Numbered from the stretch's first letter, positions 9,145-19,844 are shown. The stretch is 64,000 nucleotides of DNA from Corynebacterium sp. (GCA_030530985.1 JAUMTX010000002.1:52591-116590), one strand, 5' to 3'. The notes: generated by a model not told the origin, from the sequence alone. Translations and numbers: made by a program.

Positions 9145-10323
9145 TTAAATCCACTCTGGCCACTGGCCGTGTGCCATAAAGTAGGCGCAGGCGCGGGCAG
9201 CCAAGCGGGTACCTTCTGGGTCTTCACCACTGAGGTTAATATGGCCGAGCTTGCGGCCGGCACGCCATTCCTTGCCGTAGCGGTGAATCTTGGCCGCTGG
9301 GTAGCGCTTCCAAATCTCCTGCATACGGACCACTTCCGGCAGATCGGGCTCAGTTTCGGCGCCCAGAACATTAGCCATCACGGTGAAGGCGGAAGTCAAA
9401 GTGGTCGCACCCAAAGGCATATCGGAGACGGCACGCAGGTGCTGCTCAAACTGGGAGGTTACGGAACCATCCTGGGTCCAGTGGCCGGTATTATGTGGGC
9501 GCATGGCTAGCTCATTGACAAAAACATCAGGCTGGCCGTTGAAATCGCGGGTCTCAAAAAGCTCCACGGCAAGAACACCGGTGACTTCCAGGGACTCGGC
9601 GATAATGAAGGCAATTTCGCGAATGCGGTCTGCCAATTCAGGGCTGAGATTCGGTGCTGGGGCAATGGCCTCGGAGCAAATACCATCAGTCTGAAGGGAC
9701 TCGGTGACAGCCCAGGCCTTGGTTTCCCCGGAAGGCCTGCGGGCCAAAACCAGGGAGAGTTCGCGCACAAGGTCAACCTTGAGCTCACCCATAATGCGGT
9801 TGCCCTTGTCGGTTTGCTCAGCAACCAAGGCTGCACATTCATCCTCGGAGGCTGGGAACCACACGCCGTGGCCATCATAGCCGCCACGGCAGGCCTTCAA
9901 GCAGACCTTGCCCTGGGTGGCCTGCCAAAACTCGCGGGCATCTTCTTCATTCTCCAGCAGAGCAAAAGGAGGAACAGGGGCGCCGAGGGCGCGCAGGTTC
10001 TTGCGCATCACAAGCTTATCCTGCGCATTAATAAGAGCCTGTGGGCGTGGCTCAATATTGATGCCTTCATCCACAAGCTTCATAATGTGATTAGTCGGCA
10101 CATGTTCGTGCTCAAAGGTCAGAACATCAACACCCTGGGCCACATGGCGCAGATCATTGATATCTGTGTGATCCCCCTTCACAATTCCAGGAATGACCTG
10201 GGCTGCTGGGGACTGCTCAGAAGAAGTTAATACCCGCAATTCCAGACCAAGTTCGCTGGCTGCGGGGGCCATCATACGTGCGAGCTGTCCATCACCAATT
10301 ACTGCAACTTTAAATGTGCACAC
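9145..10323 (-). CDS. purK: N5-carboxyaminoimidazole ribonucleotide synthetase PurK
   Basis: ATP-grasp enzyme that carboxylates AIR with bicarbonate, feeding PurE. GDGQLARMM near the N-terminus (about 11-19) and the ATP-grasp core (KACRGGYDGHGVW near 145, then ELAMRPHNTGHWT near 270) are present. Length (392) is normal. The start is GTG at 10323: TATTCT ends 6 bases upstream and no ribosome binding site is visible, so a leaderless mRNA is likely. It stands between the PH-domain gene and purE. Confidence 0.95.
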   Translation of the reverse strand: MCTFKVAVIGDGQLARMMAPAASELGLELRVLTSSEQSPAAQVIPGIVKGDHTDINDLRHVAQGVDVLTFEHEHVPTNHIMKLVDEGINIEPRPQALINAQDKLVMRKNLRALGAPVPPFALLENEEDAREFWQATQGKVCLKACRGGYDGHGVWFPASEDECAALVAEQTDKGNRIMGELKVDLVRELSLVLARRPSGETKAWAVTESLQTDGICSEAIAPAPNLSPELADRIREIAFIIAESLEVTGVLAVELFETRDFNGQPDVFVNELAMRPHNTGHWTQDGSVTSQFEQHLRAVSDMPLGATTLTSAFTVMANVLGAETEPDLPEVVRMQEIWKRYPAAKIHRYGKEWRAGRKLGHINLSGEDPEGTRLAARACAYFMAHGQWPEWI

Positions 10324-10380
10324 GATGCGAGAATATCAAAAACCGTGCATAAATATAAAATCGGCAGGGCGATAGGGAGC

Positions 10381-10869
10381 CTAGTACTGCTCCCCCGCCG
10401 ATAATTCACTAATCAGGGCTTCTACCTTCTTGGCCTTGGGCACACGCTCCAAAACCACAGGTTGATTGCTTCCCTGAACAAAAACATGGAGGCGGCGGCC
10501 CTGACGGTGCACCTGGCTCACATAATTCAGGTCAATATCGTGAGATATGTCACGATGCTTGGAGCGGTAGATAATGCGGCGGTGGCTAATAATGAGGCGC
10601 TGGCCGCGCGACCACAGTACAGGAAGCACAAAGCGCACCAGAAAGACCACTATCCACAGGCCAACCAAAAGATTATGCAGGTTAGGGGTACCAATTCCCC
10701 GTTCGAGCAAGAAGGCCGGGATAGGGGCAGGCCGGTCAATGACACCAATGGCGCCCCACAGCACCCCTGTCCAAATGACCATCTCGCAGAGGGCAGGGAA
10801 AGAAGCATAGAAAGGTGCCGTCAGATCCGCATAGATCTCTTCATCCCGCACCAGACTCTTTGGTCGCAT
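10381..10869 (-). CDS. Membrane protein with bacterial PH domain (Rv3278c-like)
   Basis: 162 residues with two membrane helices (about 25-50 and 65-90) and then a bacterial PH-like domain (about 90-160) with SHRRIIYRSKHRDISHDIDLNYV, typical of the bPH_2 family. Function is unknown; the family is membrane-associated and conserved in this position between birA and purK across Corynebacteriales. It may be co-transcribed with purK 57 bp downstream. Confidence 0.82.
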   Translation of the reverse strand: MRPKSLVRDEEIYADLTAPFYASFPALCEMVIWTGVLWGAIGVIDRPAPIPAFLLERGIGTPNLHNLLVGLWIVVFLVRFVLPVLWSRGQRLIISHRRIIYRSKHRDISHDIDLNYVSQVHRQGRRLHVFVQGSNQPVVLERVPKAKKVEALISELSAGEQY

Positions 10870-10928
10870 TCTGCTTCTCTACCCTCTCTACCTGTGGTTT
10901 TTCAAAACCGAGTGTACGAAACCCCTAC

Positions 10929-11822
10929 TTAACGCAGGTGCTCCACATCGCCGGCAGCATAGCTATGGCGACCCTCGGAATTTTCAATAATAATATGTCC
11001 GGCGGAATCAAAGTCTACACAGGTACCGGTGATGACTTCACCCTCCAAGGAACCGGTGGTTGGCAGAATCAAGCGCACCTCTGAACCCAGGGTTTGGGAG
11101 GCTGCGCGATAGGCTGCCAAAAGTTCGTCCTGGTCATCGGTATAATTTCGCCATTCGGCGATGCGTCGATAGAGAGCCAGGATGAGGCGGCGCACAATAA
11201 TCTCATGGATATCGGCCTCAAGTTCCACACCCAACTGCTCAGCAATAAGCGCAATACTAGTGGCGGTAGGAACTGGCAGTTCATCGGCGGTCATTGTCGT
11301 ATTAAGACCCACGCCAACAACAAAGTGTGGGCGACCGTGCACAGTGCGGGCCTCACAGAGAATACCGGAGAGCTTCTTACCATCAAAGAAAACATCATTC
11401 GGCCACTTAACCTTGGCCTGTTCTGCCTGCTCAGGGAAGGTTGCGTGCAGAACGTCAACCACAGCCAGGCTCACAAGCATAGGAAGCAGTGGTGCATGCT
11501 CCACCAGGCCACGCTCAATTTCCTTATCGCTCAAGCTCAGCAGCACAGAGACGGTGGCCTGGGTACCGCGCGCAGCAGTCCATGTGCGACCAAGGCGGCC
11601 GCGACCAGCGCTTTGGTAGTCCGCCACCTCGACTGTCCAATCAGGGATTGGAGCAATATCAGTATCCACAGCCGCTAGAAGGTCAGCATTAGTAGAGGAG
11701 GTGGTTGTTTTGTGAATAAAACGGCGATAGGGGCCTAGTTCGACGAGGTCGCGTCGCAAAGCCTCGACATTAACGCATGGAGTATCAGCCTGCAGGTCAG
11801 CTTCGTTTTCAGAAAGAGTCAT
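10929..11822 (-). CDS. birA: Biotin-[acetyl-CoA-carboxylase] ligase BirA
   Basis: Attaches biotin to carrier lysines of biotin-dependent carboxylases, here presumably AccBC and Pyc. GRGRLGRTW is the biotinyl-AMP loop, followed by KWPNDVF and [10 protein letters not shown]. There is no N-terminal helix-turn-helix, so it is a group I ligase without repressor function. The ATG at 11822 is chosen (297 residues): a longer frame upstream has no family similarity and would cross the divergent accD promoter. TACCCT lies 7 bases upstream of this ATG, suggesting a leaderless mRNA. It is divergent from accD1, which is a biologically sensible pairing. Confidence 0.93.
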   Translation of the reverse strand: MTLSENEADLQADTPCVNVEALRRDLVELGPYRRFIHKTTTSSTNADLLAAVDTDIAPIPDWTVEVADYQSAGRGRLGRTWTAARGTQATVSVLLSLSDKEIERGLVEHAPLLPMLVSLAVVDVLHATFPEQAEQAKVKWPNDVFFDGKKLSGILCEARTVHGRPHFVVGVGLNTTMTADELPVPTATSIALIAEQLGVELEADIHEIIVRRLILALYRRIAEWRNYTDDQDELLAAYRAASQTLGSEVRLILPTTGSLEGEVITGTCVDFDSAGHIIIENSEGRHSYAAGDVEHLR

Positions 11823-11928
11823 GATGCCCAGGGTACTCAGCTTGGAAATGTGGGGCAAACAAACTGGGAAAATTTTTTGGGCGTGGCAGTTTGCTTTTTT
11901 ATGTAAAACTTTAATAAAATACCTAAAC

Positions 11929-13536
11929 ATGACAATTTCCTCATCTTTGAAGGCGGAAACCCCTACCACCGCCGCCAAGATTGCTGAGCTCAAGGAACGC
12001 CGCGCCGCCGCCCAAGCCCCAATGGGCATGGGTGCAATTGAAAAGGTCCACGCAGCTGACCGACTCACCGCCCGCGAGCGCCTTGACTATTTGCTGGATG
12101 AAGGCTCCTTTGTGGAGTACGACCAGCTGGCCAAGCACCGCACCCACGCCTTTGGCATGCAGGCACGTCGCCCCGACACCGACGGCATTGTCACTGGTTG
12201 GGGCACCATCGATGGCCGCGAAGTCTGCATTTTCAGCCAGGACGGCACCGTCTTCGGCGGCTCCTTCGGCGAAGTCTATGGCGAAAAGATGATCAAAATC
12301 CAAGAGCTGGCAGTCACCACCGGCCGCCCACTCATTGGCCTCTACGAGGGTGCCGGCGCGCGTATTCAGGATGGCGCCGTATCCCTCGACCTGATTGCCC
12401 AGACCTTCTTTAATAATGTCAATGCCTCCGGCGTGGTCCCACAGATTTCTGTCATTATGGGTGCTTGTGCCGGCGGTAATGCTTACTCCCCTGCGCTGAC
12501 CGACTTTGTGGTCATGGTGGATAAGACCTCCAAGATGTTCATTACCGGTCCTGATGTCATTAAGACTGTGACTGGTGAGGAAATTTCCCAGGAGGAGCTC
12601 GGCGGCGCGCAGACCCACATGGAAATTGCAGGCAATAGCCATTACACTGCAGCTTCTGACCAGGAGGCCCTGGATTGGGTGCACGATCTGGTGGGTTATT
12701 TGCCTTCCAATTGCCGCGAAATGGCCCCTGTGGAGCCAGCCGAGGAATTGGATGAAACCACTGTCGATGATTTGAAGCTCGACGATATTATTCCTGATGT
12801 CCCAACCGTGCCTTATGATGTGCGCGATGTGATCAGCACTCTGACTGATGATGGCGACTACCTGGAGATTCAGGCAGACCGTGCCGCCAATGTGGTGATT
12901 GCTTTTGGTCGTATTGAGGGCCAAAGTGTGGGCTTTGTGGCCAATCAGCCAACTCAGCTTGCCGGCTGCTTGGACATTGATGCCTCCGAAAAGGCCGCCC
13001 GATTCATTCGCACCTGCGACTCCTTCAACATCCCTGTTGTGATGCTTGTCGACGTCCCCGGTTTTCTTCCCGGTGCCGGCCAGGAATACGGTGGTATTCT
13101 TCGCCGTGGCGCCAAGCTGCTCTACGCCTATGCTGAGGCCACTGTGCCAAAAATTACTGTTATCATGCGCAAAGCCTATGGTGGCGCATATTGCGTGATG
13201 GGTTCCAAGGGCCTGGGTGCCGATGTGAACCTGGCATGGCCAACCGCTGAGATTGCGGTTATGGGCGCCAAGGGTGCTGTGGGCTTCCTGCACCGCCGTG
13301 AAATTGCTAAGGCACGCGAGGAAATGGACGAGGCCGATGTGGCTAAGCTCATTGCTGATTTTGAAAAGCAGTATGAGGACTACATGCTCACCCCATATTT
13401 GGCGGCGGAGCGTGGCCTGATTGATGCCGTCATTCTTCCTAGTGAGACCCGCCAACAGGTGGCTAAGAATCTGCGCCTCCTGTCCACAAAGCGTGTGGCT
13501 CGTCCGGCACGTAAGCACGGGAATATCCCACTGTAG
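11929..13536 (+). CDS. accD1: Acyl-CoA carboxylase beta (carboxyltransferase) subunit AccD1/DtsR1
   Basis: Carboxyltransferase that moves CO2 from biotin on AccBC to acetyl- or acyl-CoA for fatty and mycolic acid synthesis. Both oxyanion-hole glycine motifs are intact: GACAGGNAY near residue 180 and [16 protein letters not shown] near 415. It closely resembles corynebacterial DtsR1 through [15 protein letters not shown] and [10 protein letters not shown]. The ATG at 11929 (535 residues) is favoured because TAAAAT ends 8 bases before it and homologues begin with MTISS; a longer frame to 11821 is unlikely. It heads accD1, accD-like, accE and maf, and is divergent from birA. Confidence 0.95.
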   Translation: MTISSSLKAETPTTAAKIAELKERRAAAQAPMGMGAIEKVHAADRLTARERLDYLLDEGSFVEYDQLAKHRTHAFGMQARRPDTDGIVTGWGTIDGREVCIFSQDGTVFGGSFGEVYGEKMIKIQELAVTTGRPLIGLYEGAGARIQDGAVSLDLIAQTFFNNVNASGVVPQISVIMGACAGGNAYSPALTDFVVMVDKTSKMFITGPDVIKTVTGEEISQEELGGAQTHMEIAGNSHYTAASDQEALDWVHDLVGYLPSNCREMAPVEPAEELDETTVDDLKLDDIIPDVPTVPYDVRDVISTLTDDGDYLEIQADRAANVVIAFGRIEGQSVGFVANQPTQLAGCLDIDASEKAARFIRTCDSFNIPVVMLVDVPGFLPGAGQEYGGILRRGAKLLYAYAEATVPKITVIMRKAYGGAYCVMGSKGLGADVNLAWPTAEIAVMGAKGAVGFLHRREIAKAREEMDEADVAKLIADFEKQYEDYMLTPYLAAERGLIDAVILPSETRQQVAKNLRLLSTKRVARPARKHGNIPL

Positions 13537-13551
13537 GCTAAACTACTACGT

Positions 13552-15060
13552 ATGACTACTGCCCCGAACCTGAATTCTACTGCCGGTAAACTCGCAAACC
13601 TCGAGGTACAACTAGCTGAGGCAGCAGGGGCGGCAACCGCGCGCGAGCGTATTGAATATCTTCTCGATGAGGGTTCCTTTGTTGAGATTGATGCTTTGGC
13701 GCGCCACCGCTCCACTGCTTTTGGTCTTGATGCACAGCGCCCAGCAACAGATGGCGTTGTGACTGGTTATGGCACGATTAATGGCACCCGTGTCTGCGTA
13801 TTCTCCCAGGATCGTTCCATCTTTGATGGTCGTATTGGTGAGGTTCATGGTGAGAAGATTCTCAAGGTTATTGAGCTTGCCACCAAGACTGGTGTTCCTT
13901 TGATCTCCATCCTGGATGGTGCTGGTTCCCGCGCCGCTGAGGGCATTATTACCCTGGACCAGCAGGCAAAGATTCTGGCCGGTTTCACCCAAGCTTCCGG
14001 CCTGATTCCGCTGGTCACCCTGGTGTTGGGGCAGAACCGCGGCCCTTTGGTTTATGCTGCCGCCCTGGCTGATTTCTTGGTGGAAACCGCCGAGTCCAGC
14101 CTTATTGCCTATAATCCTGAGCTCCTTGCTGTAACCGGTGTTGCCCCTAGTGCTGCCCCGAATGCTGCCAAGCCACATTTTGTGGCAAAGGACTGCAATG
14201 ATGGCCTGGACTGGATTATGGAATTGGTGGATTTCCTTCCACTGAATCACCGCGCTGAGGCTGTGCGCACCATGGACCACACCATGGAAGGTGGCATTAA
14301 TGCCAACCTGGATTTGGACCTGGATGTGCTCATTCCGGATGCCTATACTGCCCCTTATGATATGCGCGCGGCCTTTAGTCCGATTCTGGATGATGCCGAG
14401 TTCTTTGAGGTACAGGCTTCCCATGCGCCCAGCGTAATCACTGGTTTTGGCCATATTGAGGGCCGTTCCGTGGGTATTGTTGCCACCCAGCCGGGCCATA
14501 ATAGCGGCCATATTGATGCGGCTGGCGCGACCAAGGCTGCCCGCTTTATTCGCACCTGTGATGCCTTCAATATTCCATTCGTGAGCTTTATTGATAGCCC
14601 AGGTTTTGCCCCTGATGGGGATAATCCTGTTGCTGCCGGTGCTGCTTTGGCCTTTGCCCAGGCAGAGGCCAGTGTGGGCAGCATTAGCGTGATTACCCGC
14701 AAGGCTGTGGGCGATATTTACACCATCTTTGGTGCTAAGGGTCTGGGCACTGATTTGTGCTTTGCGTGGCCTACCGCCCAGATTGCTGTTGATGAAGCTA
14801 TTCCTGCAGCAACCCAGGCTTATGCTGCGGAAATCAACAAGAAGGTCCGTAAGGGTGCTGATCGTGATGAGCTGACCCGTGAGCTCACAGAGGGCTATGA
14901 GGAAAAGTATTTGACTCCATATTCCGCTGCCGAGCATGGTCTGGTGGATGCTGTGATTCCACCTTCCCAGACCCGTGGCCATATTGTGGAGGGCCTGCGC
15001 CTGCTTGAGCGTAAGTTCGTCCCTTCCATCCCTAAGAAGCACGGCAATCTACCCTTCTAG
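13552..15060 (+). CDS. Degenerate AccD-type carboxyltransferase paralogue (DtsR2 position)
   Basis: Clearly homologous to AccD1 along its length ([68 protein letters not shown]) and located where dtsR2 occurs in C. glutamicum. It is shorter (502 residues). The first oxyanion-hole motif GACAGGNAY is replaced by GQNRGPLVY, the second [14 protein letters not shown] by KAVGDIYTIFGAKG, and the block [15 protein letters not shown] is missing. About 11 residues are also missing near the N-terminus. The frame is open and codon use is normal, so it is kept as protein. It is probably catalytically inactive and may act as a structural or regulatory partner in the carboxylase complex; that role is inference. 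Confidence 0.85.
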   Translation: MTTAPNLNSTAGKLANLEVQLAEAAGAATARERIEYLLDEGSFVEIDALARHRSTAFGLDAQRPATDGVVTGYGTINGTRVCVFSQDRSIFDGRIGEVHGEKILKVIELATKTGVPLISILDGAGSRAAEGIITLDQQAKILAGFTQASGLIPLVTLVLGQNRGPLVYAAALADFLVETAESSLIAYNPELLAVTGVAPSAAPNAAKPHFVAKDCNDGLDWIMELVDFLPLNHRAEAVRTMDHTMEGGINANLDLDLDVLIPDAYTAPYDMRAAFSPILDDAEFFEVQASHAPSVITGFGHIEGRSVGIVATQPGHNSGHIDAAGATKAARFIRTCDAFNIPFVSFIDSPGFAPDGDNPVAAGAALAFAQAEASVGSISVITRKAVGDIYTIFGAKGLGTDLCFAWPTAQIAVDEAIPAATQAYAAEINKKVRKGADRDELTRELTEGYEEKYLTPYSAAEHGLVDAVIPPSQTRGHIVEGLRLLERKFVPSIPKKHGNLPF

Positions 15061-15099
15061 GTTGCCTGCCCAAAATATTTTCTAGATTGGAGTTGTGTT

Positions 15100-15315
15100 A
15101 TGCGACAGGAGAACCTGTCCCAGCCAACAAAGCCATTCCTGACCGTGGTTAAGGGCAATCCGAGCCACAGTGAGGTTGCTGCCCTGACAGCCGTATTTAC
15201 ATCCTTGGCTGCAGTGGCTGCTGATACCAAGGAGCGCAAGACCCACCGTAACCTGTGGGGCGATGCTTCTGAATCCTTTAGCCCAACGAGCTTTAGGAAT
15301 GTCTCCTTCTATTAA
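15100..15315 (+). CDS. accE: Acyl-CoA carboxylase epsilon subunit AccE
   Basis: Small subunit (71 residues) that stabilises the AccBC-AccD complex in actinobacteria. It matches the family pattern: FLTVVKGNPSHSEVAALTAVFTSLAA, then a short basic linker and a C-terminal LWG...SF. Start ATG at 15100 follows GGAG by 7 bases. It lies 40 bp downstream of the AccD paralogue and upstream of maf. Confidence 0.9.
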   Translation: MRQENLSQPTKPFLTVVKGNPSHSEVAALTAVFTSLAAVAADTKERKTHRNLWGDASESFSPTSFRNVSFY

Positions 15316-15364
15316 ACCCCGCCTAGATTTTGCCCTATTCTCTATTCGCGCTGTTAGTAGTTCT

Positions 15365-15988
15365 ATGATTTTTCTTGCTTCTTCCTCCCCTTCCCGTAAA
15401 GCAATCCTGGAGGCGGCGGGCACCACGCCCGTCATTGTCCCAGCTCAAGTGGATGAAGAAGCAATTCTGTCTGCGCAGCCGCAGGAGGATGGGCAGGTTT
15501 TGCAGCCGGGTTTGGCTCTCCTTGAGGTTGCTGAGGCCAAGGCCCAGAAAGGTCTTGCTCATGTGCAAGAGAATTACGAATTTGGGGAATTCGACTTGGT
15601 TGTCGCAGCCGATTCTATGTTGCTTATCGACGGCCACCTGCAAGGCAAGCCCTATGACCCAGAGACCATGATTGAGCGCTGGCGCTACCAGCGAGGCCGC
15701 AAGGCCCAACTTCTCACAGGGCACTGTTTTATCAGCGGTGCCGGGCATATGTGGAAGGAATACACCACCTCCACTATTACTTTCGCCAATATATCCGAGG
15801 AGGATATAAAGGCCTATGCCTATAGTGAGGAGGCCCTGGGATGTGCCGGCGCATTTACCCTGGAAGCTAAGGGTGGCTGGTTCATTGACCATATTGATGG
15901 TGACTATACGGCCATTTTGGGTTTGAGCCTCCCTGTCATCCGCCAGGCGCTCTATAGTTTTGGCAGCAATGTCAACAAGCTTTGGTAG
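15365..15988 (+). CDS. maf: Maf family nucleoside-triphosphate pyrophosphatase
   Basis: Hydrolyses non-canonical or modified nucleoside triphosphates (house-cleaning). FLASSSPSRKAILEAAG at the N-terminus is the Maf signature, AADSMLLIDG holds the catalytic aspartate, and GCAGAF with DGDYTAILGLSLP is conserved near the end. The ATG at 15365 gives 207 residues, the family length; in-frame starts at 15299 and 15263 overlap accE and add an unconserved tail. No clear ribosome binding site is seen, so translation may be coupled to accE or leaderless. Confidence 0.9.
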   Translation: MIFLASSSPSRKAILEAAGTTPVIVPAQVDEEAILSAQPQEDGQVLQPGLALLEVAEAKAQKGLAHVQENYEFGEFDLVVAADSMLLIDGHLQGKPYDPETMIERWRYQRGRKAQLLTGHCFISGAGHMWKEYTTSTITFANISEEDIKAYAYSEEALGCAGAFTLEAKGGWFIDHIDGDYTAILGLSLPVIRQALYSFGSNVNKLW

Positions 15989-15998
15989 GATTGCTTCT

Positions 15999-16670
15999 AT
16001 GGATTTATTGCCAGAGCAGATAGGGACTGCCACCGTAGCGATCCTCGGCCTGTTCCTGGTGATCATTTTGAATGTCTTAGGCTTTGACCTGGGAACTTCT
16101 AGCTTCCGTGGTAATGGTGGTTCCTCTGATGCCTCCTCCCACGCCCCTGTTCCCACCGATGCTGTGATTATTCGTGTGGGCGATACTCTCATGGTCAATG
16201 GCATTCGCATTGGCCAAAGTATTTCTGAGATTCGCACCCAAATTCCGGACTTCCCTGTTGAGGGCACCAATGTGACCCAGGAGGATGGTTGGATCCGTCA
16301 GGCCGCCACCTACCAGGATGCCACCTACTATTTTGATGGGGATGGGGTGCTGCACCGAATTGCAATCAAGAACACTCCGGAAAATATTAACTACACCTCC
16401 ACCTATGCTGATGCACAGGCCACCTATGGGCAGCCGATCTACACTTTCTGCTCCATGAGCTCGACCGATGCCGAAAACCCTTCTGTGGTTTTGGCTACCG
16501 GCCAGTGCGCCTCCTATGCGGTTTTTAACGCCTACCCGGCCAATAAACTCGTATGGGTTATGGAATATGAGAATACGACTGGTTCCACCCGCCAGATTCG
16601 CTCCATCGCCTTGGATGATGGTTTGGACTATTACACGGCCCACGCAACCCGTGCGGGCCAACTGAGCTGA
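15999..16670 (+). CDS. Membrane-anchored protein of unknown function
   Basis: 223 residues. One N-terminal helix (about 8-30, TATVAILGLFLVIILNVLGF) is followed by a Ser/Gly-rich linker and an extracellular domain (about 60-220) with two cysteines (in TFCSM and GQCAS) that could form a disulfide. The ATG at 15999 is chosen because AGGA lies 8 bases before it, though the frame extends 13 codons upstream into maf. I do not recognise the family. It is packed between maf and sseA. Confidence 0.75.
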   Translation: MDLLPEQIGTATVAILGLFLVIILNVLGFDLGTSSFRGNGGSSDASSHAPVPTDAVIIRVGDTLMVNGIRIGQSISEIRTQIPDFPVEGTNVTQEDGWIRQAATYQDATYYFDGDGVLHRIAIKNTPENINYTSTYADAQATYGQPIYTFCSMSSTDAENPSVVLATGQCASYAVFNAYPANKLVWVMEYENTTGSTRQIRSIALDDGLDYYTAHATRAGQLS

Positions 16671-16767
16671 AAGCTCAGCTGAACACTCAGCTAAATGAGG
16701 AAGCAAAACCGACCCACTACTACTAAACTATTGAAGTAAAGTTATTTATCAAAAGGAGTCGTATCCC

Positions 16768-17649
16768 ATGACTATCGAGGATATTGATACCAACCCGGTA
16801 CTCGCTGGTTATAGCCACCCTGAGCGCATTGTGACGGGCCAGTGGCTCTCCGCCCGCATTGGTCGACCCAATATTAAGGTTGTGGAAGTCGACGAAAATC
16901 CACTGCTCTATAATATTGGCCACATTCCAAGTGCAATGCGTATTGATTGGAAGTCGGACTTGAGCGATGCGTCGATACGCGATGTGGTGAGCGCCGAGGA
17001 TTTTGCAAAACTCATGAGCGCAAAGGGTATTCGCCCTGATGACACCGTCATTATTTATGGCGATGGTTTCAATAGTTGGGCGGCCTATGCCCTGTGGATT
17101 TTTGATATGTACGGGCACAAGGATGTGCGTCTGCTCAATGGTGGCCGTGAAGGCTGGATGAGTAGCGAGCGCGAAACCTCCTTCTCTGTGACCGAACCTA
17201 TCCCAAGCGAATACCCTGTTCCGGAGACCCAAGTGGACGGAATGCGCGCCTTCCATGAGGATGTGCGCGACTGCCCAATTCTTCTTGATGTGCGCCCGGA
17301 AAGTTTTTATAACGGCACCCATGAATTCACCGAAGAGGATATGGATATGCGCACCGCCCGCGCCGGCCACATTCCGGGGGCGAAGAATATTCCGTGGGAT
17401 GAATTTATCTTTGCGAATGGTAGCTTCAAAACCTCCACAGAATTGAAAAAACTATTCACAAATTTTTCTCCTAAAAACAAAACAATCACCTACTGTAACC
17501 TGGGAAATCGCAGTGCTTTGGCCTGGTTCGTGTTAAAATATCTCCTCGGATATGAGGAAGTCCTCAACTATGACGGTTCCTGGCTCGAATGGGGCAATAT
17601 GATCCGCACCCAGATCGTCCGCGAATCTGACCCGAAGACAGCCGATTAA
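16768..17649 (+). CDS. sseA: Thiosulfate/3-mercaptopyruvate sulfurtransferase SseA
   Basis: Two-domain rhodanese, 293 residues. The inactive N-terminal rhodanese domain (about 20-140) has [11 protein letters not shown]; the C-terminal domain (about 165-285) has [11 protein letters not shown] and the active-site loop CNLGNRS with catalytic C243. AAAAGGAG precedes the ATG by 9-10 bases. accBC follows after 22 bp, so the two are probably co-transcribed, as in C. glutamicum and in the Rv3283-Rv3285 region. Confidence 0.95.
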   Translation: MTIEDIDTNPVLAGYSHPERIVTGQWLSARIGRPNIKVVEVDENPLLYNIGHIPSAMRIDWKSDLSDASIRDVVSAEDFAKLMSAKGIRPDDTVIIYGDGFNSWAAYALWIFDMYGHKDVRLLNGGREGWMSSERETSFSVTEPIPSEYPVPETQVDGMRAFHEDVRDCPILLDVRPESFYNGTHEFTEEDMDMRTARAGHIPGAKNIPWDEFIFANGSFKTSTELKKLFTNFSPKNKTITYCNLGNRSALAWFVLKYLLGYEEVLNYDGSWLEWGNMIRTQIVRESDPKTAD

Positions 17650-17671
17650 GAAAAAAGATTCTGGAGGAATT

Positions 17672-19453
17672 TTGAGTTCCACGATCAAAGAGATCACCAA
17701 GGTCCTGGTCGCCAACCGCGGCGAAATTGCCGTGCGCGTTATTCGTGCGGCCCGCGATGCAGGTATCTCCTCGGTAGCGGTCTACGCTGAGCCGGATGCC
17801 GATGCACCTTTCGTCGCAATGGCCGATGAGGCCTTCGCCCTCGGCGGTAAGAACTCCGCCGAGTCCTACCTGGTCATTGAGAAGATTCTTGATGCAGCAA
17901 AGAAGTCCGGCGCGGATGCCATCCACCCAGGTTATGGCTTCCTCTCTGAGAATGCCGACTTTGCACAGGCAGTGATTGACGCTGGCATTATCTGGATCGG
18001 CCCAAGCCCACAGGCCATTCGTGACCTGGGCGATAAGGTGACTGCCCGTTCCATCGCCCTCAAGGCTGAGGCCCCAATGGCCCCTGGTACCAAGGAGCCA
18101 GTGAAGGATGCTGCTGAGGTGAAGGCATTCGCCGAGGAGCATGGCCTTCCAATCGCCATTAAGGCTGCATTCGGTGGCGGTGGCCGTGGTATGAAGGTTG
18201 CCTATGAGATGGATGAGGTCGAGGACCTCTACGAGTCCGCAACCCGTGAGGCTGTGGCCGCCTTCGGTCGCGGCGAGTGCTTTGTGGAGCGCTACCTGGA
18301 CAAGGCCCGCCACGTGGAGTGCCAGGTTCTGGCCGACCAGCATGGCAATGTCATTGTTGTTGGTACCCGTGACTGCTCCCTGCAGCGCCGATTCCAGAAG
18401 CTGGTTGAGGAATCCCCTGCCCCATTCCTCACCGATGAGCAGAACACCCGCCTCCACGAGTCCGCCAAGGCCATCTGCCGTGAGGCTGGCTACTATGGCG
18501 CCGGCACCGTGGAGTACCTGGTTGGTTCTGACGGCCTGATTTCCTTCCTTGAGGTTAATACCCGTCTGCAGGTGGAGCACCCAGTTACTGAGGCCACCAC
18601 CGGCATTGACCTGGTGCGTGAGCAGTTCCGTATTGCTGAGGGCCGTGAGCTTGAGCTCAAGGAAGACCCTAAGCCATTCGGCCACGCCTTCGAATTCCGT
18701 ATTAACGGTGAGGACCCAGGCTCCAACTTCATGCCTGCCCCTGGCACCATTACCCGCTATGTTGAGCCATCCGGCCCAGGTGTGCGTATGGATGCTGGTG
18801 TGCGTGAGGGCTCCGTTATTGGTGGCCAGTTCGACTCCATGCTGGCAAAGCTCATTGTGTGGGGCGAGGATCGCAACCAGGCTCTGCAGCGAGCACGCCG
18901 TGCGCTGGGCGAATACATTGTTGAGGGTATGCCTACTGCCCTTCCATTCCACCGCCACATTGTGGAAAATCCTGCTTTTGTTGGTGATGAGAATGGCTTC
19001 CAGGTCTACACCAAGTGGATTGAGGAAGAGTGGGATAACCCACTGCCACCATATACCGATGGTTCTGAGGTGGACTCCGATGAGTACGCTGTCCCAACCC
19101 AGACTGTGGTTGTGGAAATTGATGGCCGCCGCGTAGAGGTTCGCCTCCCAGGTGATTTCTCCTTCGGTGGCACCAGCCCTAAGAAGAAGCCACGTAAGCG
19201 TCGCGGTAGCGGTGCTGCCAAGGCTGTGTCCGGTGATACAGTTGCGGCCCCTATGCAGGGCACGGTTATCAAGGTCAATGTTGAGGAAGGCGCCACCGTT
19301 GCTGAGGGCGATACCGTCATTGTTCTTGAGGCCATGAAGATGGAAAACCCAGTGAAGGCCCATAAGGCCGGCGTTATTGCGGGTCTTTCTGTCTCCCCTG
19401 GTGATGGTGTGACCAAGGGTCAGGCCATGCTTGACATCAAGGATGAGGCATAG
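17672..19453 (+). CDS. accBC: Acyl-CoA carboxylase alpha subunit (biotin carboxylase + BCCP) AccBC/AccA3
   Basis: Carboxylates its own biotin with ATP and bicarbonate, then hands CO2 to AccD partners. Biotin carboxylase N domain ([17 protein letters not shown] at about 9-26), ATP-grasp ([11 protein letters not shown] near 170), then the C-terminal lid and a basic linker before the biotinyl domain, with EAMKMEN carrying biotin on K556. At 593 residues the length matches corynebacterial AccBC. The start is TTG at 17672, 4 bases after GGAGG. It follows sseA. Confidence 0.97.
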   Translation: MSSTIKEITKVLVANRGEIAVRVIRAARDAGISSVAVYAEPDADAPFVAMADEAFALGGKNSAESYLVIEKILDAAKKSGADAIHPGYGFLSENADFAQAVIDAGIIWIGPSPQAIRDLGDKVTARSIALKAEAPMAPGTKEPVKDAAEVKAFAEEHGLPIAIKAAFGGGGRGMKVAYEMDEVEDLYESATREAVAAFGRGECFVERYLDKARHVECQVLADQHGNVIVVGTRDCSLQRRFQKLVEESPAPFLTDEQNTRLHESAKAICREAGYYGAGTVEYLVGSDGLISFLEVNTRLQVEHPVTEATTGIDLVREQFRIAEGRELELKEDPKPFGHAFEFRINGEDPGSNFMPAPGTITRYVEPSGPGVRMDAGVREGSVIGGQFDSMLAKLIVWGEDRNQALQRARRALGEYIVEGMPTALPFHRHIVENPAFVGDENGFQVYTKWIEEEWDNPLPPYTDGSEVDSDEYAVPTQTVVVEIDGRRVEVRLPGDFSFGGTSPKKKPRKRRGSGAAKAVSGDTVAAPMQGTVIKVNVEEGATVAEGDTVIVLEAMKMENPVKAHKAGVIAGLSVSPGDGVTKGQAMLDIKDEA

Positions 19454-19463
19454 GACTTCCCCA

Positions 19464-19829
19464 GTGGAACCAGTAGAGATTAACGGCGGGCGTTTTTACG
19501 TCCGCCCTCTTCATTGTGATGAGCGTATCGACGACACCCATGCTCTCTCCCTGATTGATGCTACAATCCCCGCGGAATTGCCCCAACAGGCCCGTGAGCT
19601 GTGGCTTTCTGACACGCTCTATTCTTGGGCGGTCTGTGAGCAGACCTCGGTGGACTTGGTTGCTTTGGCTCTCTACGACCCAAAGACCAAAGAATTAGTC
19701 GTATATCCGAGTGGCGACCCGCACAGGGTGCTTCCTAATACAGATGGCCTCTTGCGGGATAAGACCCCGCTAGACGCGGTCTCAGCGGCTTCTGAGACCT
19801 TGTCCCGGTGGATTGAGGTCTTTGGATAA
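19464..19829 (+). CDS. Conserved small protein of unknown function downstream of accBC
   Basis: 122 residues from GTG at 19464, 8 bases after AGGA; an in-frame start at 19431 would overlap accBC. The sequence begins with INGGRFYVRPL and is acidic, with no signal peptide or membrane helix. I do not recognise the family, although the opening strand resembles the first strand of some acetyltransferases. Its position 10 bp after accBC and before a strong terminator suggests it ends the sseA-accBC transcript. Confidence 0.65.
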   Translation: MEPVEINGGRFYVRPLHCDERIDDTHALSLIDATIPAELPQQARELWLSDTLYSWAVCEQTSVDLVALALYDPKTKELVVYPSGDPHRVLPNTDGLLRDKTPLDAVSAASETLSRWIEVFG

Positions 19830-19844
19830 TAGCCATAAACCAAA

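Noticed and set aside
17564-19363. 599-codon minus-strand frame opposite accBC
   Set aside because: The plus strand gives AccBC with all motifs. The antisense frame has no recognisable domain or start signal.
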